NCBI GenBank assembly: GCA_030019105.1
Contig: JASEGY010000202.1
Location: 1-6,567 of the forward strand
Source: a bacterium
GTDB taxonomy: Bacteria; UBA9089; JASEGY01
Length of the DNA: 6,567 nt
Direction: 5' to 3'
A program made the position numbers and the translations under genes. The notes beneath the pieces are model-generated. The model was not told the origin of the DNA and made no database searches. It saw only the letters and a program-made list of their open reading frames with translations. Position 1 is the first letter of the stretch. The number at the start of each line of letters is the position of its first letter. This document shows positions 1-5,530 of the stretch, in pieces.

Positions 1-24
1 ATCCGCAATCTGCAATCCAAAATT
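1..24. repeat. Heptad repeat arm (atccgca / atctgca units), left edge
   Basis: Three in-phase 7-base units occupy 1-21 (atccgca, atctgca, atccaaa). Bases 1-18 are the exact reverse complement of 6423-6440 near the other end of the window, and similarity extends to about 24 bases with two mismatches. This is probably one arm of an array that continues beyond the window edge. It lies downstream of acsC. Confidence 0.75.
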
Positions 25-85
25 GGTTTGGTTGCGGCAGGAGGCCGCGCTAGGACCGTGCTGAGTATATTTACGGTGTATTACG

Positions 86-1438
86 CTAAGCTGCTAATTT
101 CTGCAAAAATGATGGCAGATCAGATGCCTCCCTTGGCCCCACCGTTACTTGCCAGGCATCCCCTAATTCTTCTTCCAACTCCCCTTTTAACTGGGCTACA
201 TACCCGGGGATAATGAGGTTGCGGTGTGCAATCTTCTCCTCAATCCCGGTCTTTTTGACAAATGGCGCGATCAAATCAGCCACAAACTTGCCGGCTGACC
301 AGGCCGTCAGGGTAGAAAGCCCGTCTGTGTCCATAATGAGAAGCCAGGTAGGCACCTTTGAGGCCTCGATCTCGGAGTTGACAATGAAGTAAGTCAGCGA
401 GAAATTAGTCGTAATCGCCAGGACTGATTCTTTGGCCGGCGCATTAACCTCATAAATTCCCTGGGACATAGTCATTGGCCGTTGGGGGTCGGTATAGATA
501 TTAAGCCGGTGTACCAGGAGAGGGAAGGTTCGGTAAGCCTCCAGGCCGGAAAGGACGATAATTCCGGCATACTTTTCTATCATAACCGAGGCATAGAGCG
601 CCTCTTTCATGGGGTCAGCCGTCAGGTTGCCGGGAAAGGCAATCGTGGGAAAGCCAAAGGGCTTGAAACGCTTTTGAAGCGCCAGCCGCCGAATAGCTGT
701 TTGATCATACAAGGCCTGACCAATAGAGCCGGGAGAAGAATCAATAATAATATCCTTTACCCCGGCCTTAATCAGCCTGTCACTCAGTTCACTCAGGGCG
801 TCCAGCCCCTTAGCTGAAGCAACCAGCGCAGCGCCGGTTGTTTTGGCCTTGGCCACTTCGGCCATTGCCCCGGCATTATCAGGAGTGGCCGCATAAAGAA
901 GGGGCTTTTTATCCTTAACCATCTCAGCCGCCGCGGCCATTATTTCCGAATCCTCACTCATTAAAACAATCCCGTACAAAGTGTCTTTGACTTGCTCCAC
1001 TAAACTCAAGAAAGATTCCTTCCGGCCGGAAGTATTCTTAAGGGCAACCAGATCAGCCCTGAGGGTTAGCCCAACCCGCTCAAACCGGACGTCATCTAAT
1101 TGTTTTAACCTGGCCTTTACCTCTTCTGCCGGGGAGGTATCTTCAATTAAAATAGCCAACCCCGAGGGATGGACAAAGGTTTTGTCATGTCTGAACAGAA
1201 CCGTTTCTTCACCGATCTTGAGGGCATAGTCACCACTTCCAATGGTAATCGGTCGAATGGGCGGGGCCGAGGCTTCACCTAAGGTTGCCTTGGCCTCTTC
1301 TGACACATAGGGGCAGACAGCAAGTTCCACTTTCCCGGTTGCGACCTGCATAGCAAAGGCAAGACAGGTGGGAAACTTACATTCACGACAATTCGTTCGG
1401 GGTAATAGTTTGTAGATTTGTATTCCTGTTAAAGCCAT
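86..1438 (-). CDS. acsC: Corrinoid iron-sulfur protein large (gamma) subunit, CODH/acetyl-CoA synthase
   Basis: AcsC (archaeal name CdhE) is the large subunit of the corrinoid iron-sulfur protein. With AcsD it accepts a methyl group from methyl-tetrahydrofolate through a methyltransferase and passes it to acetyl-CoA synthase in the cytoplasm. The 450-residue product begins MALTGIQIYKLLP and has the diagnostic N-terminal [4Fe-4S] motif Cys17-x2-Cys20-x4-Cys25-x16-Cys42. A central TIM-barrel-like region follows, then the conserved C-terminal corrinoid-binding region with MDTDGLSTLTAW (369-380), NLIIPGYVAQLKGELEEEL (407-425) and VGPREA (433-438). Its length is normal for the family. The frame stays open 57 codons upstream to 1609, but that extension is repeat-encoded (KPETRDS-type heptads) and lacks support. 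The ATG at 1438 has a GAAAGGAG ribosome site nine bases upstream. Its partner acsD lies about 1.3 kb upstream, separated by hicAB and repeats. Identity is very secure. Confidence 0.97.
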   Translation of the reverse strand: MALTGIQIYKLLPRTNCRECKFPTCLAFAMQVATGKVELAVCPYVSEEAKATLGEASAPPIRPITIGSGDYALKIGEETVLFRHDKTFVHPSGLAILIEDTSPAEEVKARLKQLDDVRFERVGLTLRADLVALKNTSGRKESFLSLVEQVKDTLYGIVLMSEDSEIMAAAAEMVKDKKPLLYAATPDNAGAMAEVAKAKTTGAALVASAKGLDALSELSDRLIKAGVKDIIIDSSPGSIGQALYDQTAIRRLALQKRFKPFGFPTIAFPGNLTADPMKEALYASVMIEKYAGIIVLSGLEAYRTFPLLVHRLNIYTDPQRPMTMSQGIYEVNAPAKESVLAITTNFSLTYFIVNSEIEASKVPTWLLIMDTDGLSTLTAWSAGKFVADLIAPFVKKTGIEEKIAHRNLIIPGYVAQLKGELEEELGDAWQVTVGPREASDLPSFLQKLAA

Positions 1439-1447
1439 AATACTGTA

Positions 1448-1455
1448 CTCCTTTC
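1448..1455 (-). promoter_or_regulatory. Ribosome binding site that fixes the acsC start
   Basis: On the minus strand this reads GAAAGGAG, nine bases before the ATG at 1438. It is the only good Shine-Dalgarno site near any candidate start of this frame. It rejects the longer start at 1609, whose extra residues come from the adjacent repeat array. Confidence 0.85.
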
Positions 1456-1462
1456 TTGTTAG

Positions 1463-1573
1463 TCTCGAGTTTCGAGTCTCGAGTCTCGAGTCTCGAGTTT
1501 CGGGTTTCGAGTCTCGAGTTTCGGGTTTCGAGTTTGGAGAAGTGCGGAACCCGCAACTCGCAACTCGAAACTT
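1463..1573. repeat. Eleven-unit heptad array with inverted arm upstream of acsC
   Basis: Eleven uninterrupted, in-phase 7-base units run from 1463 to 1539, all fitting T-Y-T-[CG]-G-[AG]-G (tctcgag, tttcgag, tttcggg and a final tttggag). After a short loop, units of the complementary type (cgcaact, cgcaact, cgaaact; 1553-1573) run in the opposite orientation, so the transcript could fold into an imperfect hairpin. Seven is not a multiple of three, so the array encodes a seven-residue peptide repeat in any open frame. That explains the false N-terminal extension of acsC. Confidence 0.95.
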
Positions 1574-1620
1574 ATGAGTGTAGTAGGGTGGGCATTGCCA
1601 CACTGCCATTAAGTTATAGC

Positions 1621-1753
1621 TTTTAAGATAATGTTTTTGGGGTAATCCAGTTTCGAGTTTAAAGTTTCAAGTTTAAAGTTAGGGGTTGGAAGTTAAAGAG
1701 TTGAGAACTTTAAACTTCAAACTTCAAACTAACCCCAAAATCTTTTTCTTAAA
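1621..1753. repeat. Long imperfect palindrome built from AGTTTNN heptads
   Basis: Seven in-phase units beginning AGTT or GGTT (agtttcg, agtttaa, agtttca and similar) run from 1649 to 1697. Inverted units (aacttta, aacttca, aacttca, aactaac) occupy 1706-1733. The symmetry extends beyond the heptads: the left flank tttaagataatgtttttgg (1622-1640) mirrors the right flank ccaaaatctttttcttaaa (1735-1753) imperfectly. The whole 130-base element is therefore one degenerate inverted repeat with a purine-rich centre near 1682-1705. Its first unit, agtttcg, matches the array next to acsC, suggesting a common origin. Confidence 0.9.
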
Positions 1754-1780
1754 TACTATACTACTACTACCGAGTTTGTG

Positions 1781-1802
1781 AGTGGTCGAAACGATGAACA
1801 AG
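1781..1802 (+). repeat. 22-base recurring motif, copy 1 (downstream side of hicAB)
   Basis: The plus strand reads agtggtcgaaacg followed by atgaacaag. The reverse complement of 6454-6475, upstream of folD, is identical except for one base. A more diverged copy in the same orientation (17 of 22 bases) lies at 2496-2517 on the other side of hicAB. Function unknown. It may be part of a dispersed repeat or an insertion boundary. Confidence 0.75.
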
Positions 1803-1920
1803 GCCGAGAATTGCTGCAACAACAGCGAGTTCTGCGCGACAGTTTCATCTGCAATCGCTCACCAGTCGGAAAGGTGTTGTGTTGACTGTTTCTGTGTAGC
1901 GACTTGTTCGGCTTGCGATA

Positions 1921-2142
1921 TCACACGGCTTCCTGCATCGGTCTGACGCGAGGTGCAGGGAGAGAACGTTCCTCTGACTCGAATTGACTAACCACGTCTT
2001 CAATTACTTCACATAGTTGACTATACACCTGCAGCGGGTTATCGCCGTGGATTCCCGTAATCAGATCAGGGCACATGCCAATATACACATGATCTTCTTC
2101 ACTCCACTCCACCCACTTATGGTATTGATCGCTCGTTTTCAT
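1921..2142 (-). CDS. hicB: HicB-type antitoxin (short form, no DNA-binding domain)
   Basis: This 73-residue protein has the HicB core: a strand with W-x-E-W-S-E-E-D (10-17), then VYIGMCPDLI (19-28), the HGDNP turn (32-36) and an amphipathic helix rich in Glu (about 37-58). HicB proteins bind and neutralise the cognate HicA RNase. Many family members carry an extra C-terminal HTH or ribbon-helix-helix domain for autoregulation. None is present here, so autorepression by this protein alone is doubtful (inference). The start codon overlaps the hicA stop as ATGA. A strong GAGGAG site (2151-2156) lies eight bases upstream inside hicA, stronger than the hicA site, which fits excess antitoxin. The protein ends in a short basic/Pro segment. 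Assignment is good because of the fold-level motifs and the partner gene. Confidence 0.88.
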   Translation of the reverse strand: MKTSDQYHKWVEWSEEDHVYIGMCPDLITGIHGDNPLQVYSQLCEVIEDVVSQFESEERSLPAPRVRPMQEAV

Positions 2143-2342
2143 TCCTGTATCTCCTCAACAGCTTGTCGAACTTGTTTCTCCTGATAATGCTTCGCGTCAT
2201 CGCCGGGCTTTCCGCTGAGTGTGACTGCACCAGGATATCGGATGTGCATGAATTTACGGTGCGATCCCTTGCCACCGCTGGCGATCTCATAAAATCCGAC
2301 ATCGCTCAGGTCTTGAATCAGTTCTCGGATTTTTCTTGGCAT
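2139..2342 (-). CDS. hicA: HicA-type mRNA interferase toxin
   Basis: HicA toxins are small double-stranded-RNA-binding-fold proteins that cleave mRNA and halt translation until HicB binds them. The 67-residue product has the typical order: MPRKIRELIQDLSDVGFYE (1-19, first helix), then GGKGSHRKF (23-31) with the conserved catalytic His28, a strand ending in YPG, the GKPGDD turn and a final helix QVRQAVEEI. The length is ordinary for HicA. The ATG at 2342 has only a weak AGGGG site about 13 bases upstream, which suggests low toxin translation. hicB follows with an ATGA overlap, giving the usual toxin-first order. The pair lies between acsD-DUF5647 and acsC with no evident link to acetyl-CoA metabolism, so it is probably an inserted accessory module. 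Confidence 0.93.
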   Translation of the reverse strand: MPRKIRELIQDLSDVGFYEIASGGKGSHRKFMHIRYPGAVTLSGKPGDDAKHYQEKQVRQAVEEIQE

Positions 2343-2429
2343 AGTGTAAAGACTTCCCCTGAGAAGGATTGGCGCTTGGTCTGCCTATGTTCCGCTTCAC
2401 CTGCCGCCGACTCTGGCAAGACTCCTTCC

Positions 2430-2464
2430 AAAAACCAGAGCGTGGGCTGCCTCAAGGCGCACGC
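2430..2464 (-). terminator. Possible weak intrinsic terminator after the DUF5647-like gene
   Basis: On the minus strand GCGTG (2464-2460) pairs with CACGC (2444-2440). Inside it, GCCT-TG-AGGC forms a second short stem. Five T residues (2434-2430) follow after a five-base gap. The gap before the T run and the internal mismatches make this weak. It would sit between the acsD-DUF5647 block and hicA. I saw no coding potential in the surrounding 2343-2517 spacer. Confidence 0.3.
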
Positions 2465-2495
2465 ATACCCGCGCCGAAGGCGGTCAAGTGCAAGC

Positions 2496-2517
2496 GGTGG
2501 CCGAAAGGATGACCATG
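2496..2517 (+). repeat. 22-base recurring motif, diverged copy 2 (upstream side of hicAB)
   Basis: The plus strand reads ggtggccgaaagg followed by atgaccatg and matches 17 of 22 bases of 1781-1802 in the same orientation. It abuts the stop codon of the DUF5647-like gene (2518-2520). With the copy at 1781 it brackets hicAB as an imperfect direct repeat 715 bases apart. Confidence 0.45.
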
Positions 2518-2796
2518 TTATGCGGCTGCGGCTACTTCCAATCGGGGATTTACTAAACGAGAATGAGTTTCCGGCCTCAGCTTATCAACTTTTACGTAAA
2601 CCACTGTTTCTCCGTCTATGAGAGCCTTGTCAGCCATTCTAATATTAGCCTCCAAAAGCTCCGGATCATCCTGTGGGAGAATAAAAACGTGAGCCCCTCT
2701 GGGGATTTCATCCAAAATCTCCGGATGATCTAAAACATACTTAGTAAACTCCCCCCCCAGGATAACATTCTTCTGAAACAACTTTTCCTCGGTCAT
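2518..2796 (-). CDS. Small DUF5647-like protein of unknown function in the acs cluster
   Basis: A 92-residue soluble protein with no signal peptide or membrane segment. Conserved-looking landmarks are HPEILDEIPRGAHVFILP (24-41), QDDPELLEANIRMADK (42-57) and the strand VVYVKV (65-70), followed by a basic tail ending in four alanines. From memory this pattern resembles the uncharacterised DUF5647 family, and no biochemical function is known to me. The ATG overlaps the acsD stop as ATGA, with an AGGAG site (2810-2814) about 13 bases upstream, so translation is probably coupled to acsD. No Cys or His cluster suggests metal binding. The coupling hints at a role alongside the corrinoid protein, but that is inference. 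Coding status is secure and family assignment moderate. Confidence 0.75.
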   Translation of the reverse strand: MTEEKLFQKNVILGGEFTKYVLDHPEILDEIPRGAHVFILPQDDPELLEANIRMADKALIDGETVVYVKVDKLRPETHSRLVNPRLEVAAAA

Positions 2797-3743
2797 CTTG
2801 CAGCCAGTTCTCCTATTGTTTCCCTGACCAACCGGACTGACTCCGGATGCCGCATGACCAAAATATCTGCTCCGGCCATAGCCAGACTCAGGGCGGTCAT
2901 TGACTCCCAGAGAATACCACGTTCTTTGGCCGGGCCCAGAGCAGGGGACTCCTCTTCACTTATCCTGGCTTCTTTGCACTTCCATGCTTCTTTACCTACA
3001 TCACAGAGAAACGGAAGTTGCAACTTCTCATCATTGGCCGTTAAAGCCGCCAACCTGATCCGCTCCATGACCGAATAGGTATACTCAATACCATAACCCA
3101 GGGCGCCGGTCGTCGTGTCTATCACTATTTTATCTAAAGGCAGCCCCAGATTTTCAAGCAGTATATTCAACTGTTTAGCTAAATTGACATCAATCGGGGT
3201 TTGAGCGATCACCCCATGTTTATAACCCATGGCAGCGGCGCCAATAAAGCGATAGTTCTCTTCCTTAAGCGGTCCCAGCAAAAGATTGCTTCCGGCACAT
3301 CGTTCGGCAACTGCCTTCAGAACCTCGGTATCCTTTTCTACCTTACCTGTGCCGTGGACAATAAAGGGAGTACCAGGCAGGGCTTTAACTATCTGCTCAG
3401 TTAATTCAGCGGCATCAGCCGCGCTCTTGTTTGCCCCCGTCGGGTCTGTTCCCGCTAACTGAAGGCAAACCATATCCGCTCCATATTTGTCGACGACAAG
3501 TTTAGCCCAGGCCACCGGATCATTAAGCACATCTTTAAAAGGCGCCACAGCCGCCTCAGCCCAATCCTCCGGGGCAATATCGTAAACCTCCATGGCAATC
3601 TTAGGGGGATTGGGTATTTCACCCTCAAAATAGTGAAAAGGTAAGGTGGTTTCCCCGCCTATTTTGACCGCGGCATCCCCTGCTCCCACGGTTTGCTCCT
3701 TAATCCGACCACTATATTTTTCTTTTAAAACCTCAACAGCCAA
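2793..3743 (-). CDS. acsD: Corrinoid iron-sulfur protein small (delta) subunit, CODH/acetyl-CoA synthase
   Basis: AcsD (archaeal CdhD) is the TIM-barrel small subunit that pairs with AcsC to form the methyl-carrying corrinoid protein of the Wood-Ljungdahl pathway. The 316-residue product has normal length and clear family signatures: LPFHYFEGEIPNPP (34-47), MEVYDIAPEDW (51-61), AGTDPTGANKS (97-107), QTPIDVNLAKQLNILL (181-196), IDTTTGALGYGIEYTYSVME (208-227), ERGILWESMTALSLA (274-288) and the end ILVMRHPESV (294-303). The start codon is TTG at 3743. The next in-frame ATG is codon 51, inside conserved sequence, and an in-frame TAA lies two codons upstream, so TTG is required. AAGGGGGT (3754-3761) ten bases upstream supports it. 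The start sits one codon past the rpsA stop and in the same frame. The downstream gene overlaps by ATGA. Confidence 0.97.
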   Translation of the reverse strand: MAVEVLKEKYSGRIKEQTVGAGDAAVKIGGETTLPFHYFEGEIPNPPKIAMEVYDIAPEDWAEAAVAPFKDVLNDPVAWAKLVVDKYGADMVCLQLAGTDPTGANKSAADAAELTEQIVKALPGTPFIVHGTGKVEKDTEVLKAVAERCAGSNLLLGPLKEENYRFIGAAAMGYKHGVIAQTPIDVNLAKQLNILLENLGLPLDKIVIDTTTGALGYGIEYTYSVMERIRLAALTANDEKLQLPFLCDVGKEAWKCKEARISEEESPALGPAKERGILWESMTALSLAMAGADILVMRHPESVRLVRETIGELAAR

Positions 3744-3746
3744 TTT

Positions 3747-5411
3747 TTACTTACCCCCTTTTTCTTCTTTCGTGGGATCAACTTCAATCTTTGCTTCTTC
3801 TGCTGCCTCTGCTTCTTCGACTGCTGCTTCTGCTGCCTCTGCTTCTTCGACCTTTTCTTTTGTCGGCTCTATTCCTTCGGCCTCAGTTCCTTTTGTTTCC
3901 ACATCTTCTTTGGCTTCAACCTCTTCCTCTACTTCTGCCTCTATTTCAGCTTCTATAGTTTCTATTGCTTCTTTCTCCGGCTTAGCCTGAGCTTTTTTGG
4001 CAGATGAAAGCCTGGAGGCCATACTTTTCTCAAATATTTCTCCCAGGGTAACCCCCCGTTCTCCCTGGCCCTTGAGATAACTTGATACTTCCTTTTCTGC
4101 CTCTACTTGAGCTGCCTCCTTGAGACTAAGGATCATCCGCCGTTCAGATGGTTTAATTTCCAGGACTTTGACCTTGACCTTCCGGCCAACTGAAACTATC
4201 TCAGAAGGAGAACTGACCCTTTTATCAGAAAGTTCTCTTAATGGAATAAGTCCTTCTATTCCTTCCGCCATGTGGACAAAGACATAAGACTTAACCACCT
4301 TTATTATTTCTCCTTCAACGATAGTGCCCACCTTAAATTTTTCTTCTACCTCTAACCAGGGATCAAGTTTGGCTTGTTTTATGGAAAGGGATATCCGTTC
4401 CTGTTTCTTGTCTATCCGCAATACCATTACTTCTACTTCCTCTCCGACACTAAGCAGCTCTGAAGGATGCTTTATCCAACTCCAGGACAGCTCTGAAAGA
4501 TGCGCCAGACCATCTATGCCACCCAGGTCTATAAAAGCCCCAAAATTAGTTATTCGGGCCACTTTACCCTTACGGATCTGTCCTTCATAGAGATCATTCA
4601 CGATATTCTCTTTAAGCTTCTGTTCTTCTTCTTCCAGGACTTTTTTCTGAGATAAAACAACCTTTCGGCGTGAACGGTCAATCTCCAGAACCCTCAACCG
4701 GAATACTTCCCCAATATATCGATCCAGGTCTCTTACCGGCCGTTTTTCTATATGAGAAGCCGGGACAAAACCCCTGAAACCAAGATCGACCAGAAGTCCA
4801 CCTCTTACCCTTTCTACTACCGTGGCTTTAACTTCCTCCTGCGCATCATAAGCGTGTTGGATCTTAAGCCAGGTCTGTTCCAGGTCGGCCCTCTTCTTGG
4901 AGAGCATAAGATTTCCTTCCCGATTATCTGCCTGGAGAACAAAGACATCAATCTTGTCGCCAACCTTGACGACCTCTTGCGGAGAAGAGAACGCCTTGTG
5001 GCTTAATTCTTCCATAGAGATGATCCCTTCTGATTTCTGTCCTATATCAACCAGAACACTGTCTGAGTCTATTCTGACCACTGTTCCGGAAAGGATCTCC
5101 CCTTGCTGAACACTCTTGATGGTTTCTTCATAGACGCTCCAATCGTGCTTCTCTTCCGGCACCGCTTCTGCGGCAGGCTTAGCGATTTCCTTTTTTGGCT
5201 CCGGTTCCGGCTCTGGTTTCGGCTGGGAAAGCAATACTTCTTCCTCAACCCCGGTCAATTCTTGACCGCTCATCTCATCCTCATCCAATAAACCGGTCGG
5301 TATATGTTCTTCTTTTATTTCTTCTTTTATTTTTTCTCTTTCCTGGTACTGAACTTCGCTAAGTTCTTGACCTAAAAACTCGTCCTTATATGATTCCTTT
5401 AAATTATTCAT
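3747..5411 (-). CDS. rpsA: Four-domain ribosomal protein S1-like RNA-binding protein
   Basis: S1 proteins bind single-stranded mRNA and help the 30S subunit load leaders. This 554-residue product has four S1 (OB-fold) repeats at about 102-174, 188-258, 275-346 and 360-432. The third (GKVARITNFGAFIDLGGIDG) is closest to consensus. The classic E. coli protein has six. The first 100 residues are acidic and contain a Pro-Glu/Lys run (PKPEPEPEPKKE, about 64-75). The last 80 are a highly acidic Ala/Glu tail, probably disordered. Start: the frame opens at 5462, but that ATG has no properly spaced ribosome site and lies against a repeat array. The ATG at 5411 (MNNLKESYKDEF) has AGGAG eleven bases upstream and is preferred. 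It lies between folD and acsD, separated from acsD by one codon. S1-domain identity is certain. Whether this is the housekeeping S1 or a paralogue cannot be told here. Confidence 0.92.
   Translation of the reverse strand: MNNLKESYKDEFLGQELSEVQYQEREKIKEEIKEEHIPTGLLDEDEMSGQELTGVEEEVLLSQPKPEPEPEPKKEIAKPAAEAVPEEKHDWSVYEETIKSVQQGEILSGTVVRIDSDSVLVDIGQKSEGIISMEELSHKAFSSPQEVVKVGDKIDVFVLQADNREGNLMLSKKRADLEQTWLKIQHAYDAQEEVKATVVERVRGGLLVDLGFRGFVPASHIEKRPVRDLDRYIGEVFRLRVLEIDRSRRKVVLSQKKVLEEEEQKLKENIVNDLYEGQIRKGKVARITNFGAFIDLGGIDGLAHLSELSWSWIKHPSELLSVGEEVEVMVLRIDKKQERISLSIKQAKLDPWLEVEEKFKVGTIVEGEIIKVVKSYVFVHMAEGIEGLIPLRELSDKRVSSPSEIVSVGRKVKVKVLEIKPSERRMILSLKEAAQVEAEKEVSSYLKGQGERGVTLGEIFEKSMASRLSSAKKAQAKPEKEAIETIEAEIEAEVEEEVEAKEDVETKGTEAEGIEPTKEKVEEAEAAEAAVEEAEAAEEAKIEVDPTKEEKGGK
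3754..3761 (-). promoter_or_regulatory. Ribosome binding site for acsD inside the rpsA end
   Basis: The minus strand reads AAGGGGGT within the last codons of rpsA, ten bases before the TTG start of acsD. It decides the non-ATG start. Because it lies inside translated rpsA sequence, ribosomes finishing rpsA would pass over it, favouring coupled reinitiation. Confidence 0.75.
3797..3851. repeat. 25-bp direct repeat, period 30, in the rpsA acidic tail
   Basis: Bases 3797-3821 and 3827-3851 are identical (cttctgctgcctctgcttct then tcgac). On the minus strand they encode the duplicated V-E-E-A-E-A-A block near the C-terminus of the S1 protein. The period is a multiple of three, so copy-number change would keep the frame and only alter tail length. 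Confidence 0.9.
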
Positions 5412-5422
5412 TCTAATTAACA

Positions 5423-5427
5423 CTCCT
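5423..5427 (-). promoter_or_regulatory. Ribosome binding site supporting the internal rpsA start
   Basis: The minus strand reads AGGAG, eleven bases before the ATG at 5411. The alternative start at 5462 has AAGGA directly touching the ATG, which is not a workable spacing. This favours the 554-residue product over 571 residues. Confidence 0.65.
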
Positions 5428-5466
5428 GTCGATAGTAGTAGATTAGGCTTTGCAATAGCCATTCCT

Positions 5467-5530
5467 TGTCAGTTGTTCGTTGTCAGTGGCCGGTTGTTTT
5501 CTTGCAAATGACCACTGACTACTGACTACT
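5467..5530. repeat. Heptad array with inverted arms between folD and rpsA
   Basis: In-phase 7-base units tgtcagt, tgttcgt, tgtcagt, ggccggt run from 5467 to 5494. The opposing arm gaccact, gactact, gactact runs from 5510 to 5530. Bases 5482-5489 (gtcagtgg) and 5512-5519 (ccactgac) form a perfect 8-bp inverted pair around a 22-base loop. The folD stop codon (5526-5528) lies inside the second arm, so the element has grown into, or supplied, the end of that gene. The fold may act in the folD-rpsA transcript, but there is no adjacent T run to call it a terminator. Confidence 0.85.

Larger units (their letters stand above)
1439..1920. other. 482-base non-coding, repeat-rich spacer between hicB and acsC
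   Basis: No conventional gene is recognisable here. From acsC outward it holds the acsC ribosome site, an 11-unit heptad array with an inverted arm (1463-1573), a long imperfect palindrome built on a second heptad type (1621-1753), an A/T-rich stretch of TAGTAG/TATAGT character (about 1751-1770, minus strand) that could include a promoter -10 box but has no well-spaced -35, the 22-base recurring motif (1781-1802), and about 120 bases up to the hicB stop. The last part contains a short Cys-rich frame on the plus strand, treated under findings. If acsC has its own promoter it should lie here, but I cannot point to one with confidence. Confidence 0.7.

Noticed and set aside
34..48. Terminator after acsC (gcggc-aggag-gccgc hairpin)
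   Set aside because: The stem is only five base pairs and is not followed by a T run on the minus strand, so it is not supported as an intrinsic terminator.
1463..1573. CRISPR array
   Set aside because: Units are 7 bases in direct tandem with no unique spacers, and no cas genes are present.
1439..1609. Longer AcsC start at 1609 giving 507 residues
   Set aside because: The extra residues are the translation of the heptad array. The ATG at 1438 has a well-spaced GAAAGGAG site and matches the expected N-terminus just before the [4Fe-4S] motif.
1751..1790. Promoter for acsC (TTCGAC and TAGTAT/TATAGT on the minus strand)
   Set aside because: The candidate boxes are 21 to 24 bases apart, too far for a standard sigma-70 promoter, and the -35 match lies in the recurring motif.
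2343..2517. Broken gene or RNA gene upstream of hicA
   Set aside because: No open frame of useful length, no recognisable protein remnant and no tRNA-like fold were seen; only a weak hairpin with five T residues.
2163..2621. 152-residue plus-strand frame across hicA and its upstream spacer
   Set aside because: It runs antisense to the well-supported hicA and the end of the DUF5647-like gene and shows no recognisable domain.
3646..3990. 114-residue Ser/Ala-rich plus-strand frame
   Set aside because: It is the antisense of the Glu/Ala-rich S1 tail and the acsD start. The serine runs come from reading Glu/Ala codons backwards.
5412..5462. Upstream rpsA start at 5462
   Set aside because: AAGGA abuts that ATG without spacing, and the region borders a repeat array. 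The ATG at 5411 has a correctly spaced AGGAG site. The longer form is not fully excluded.
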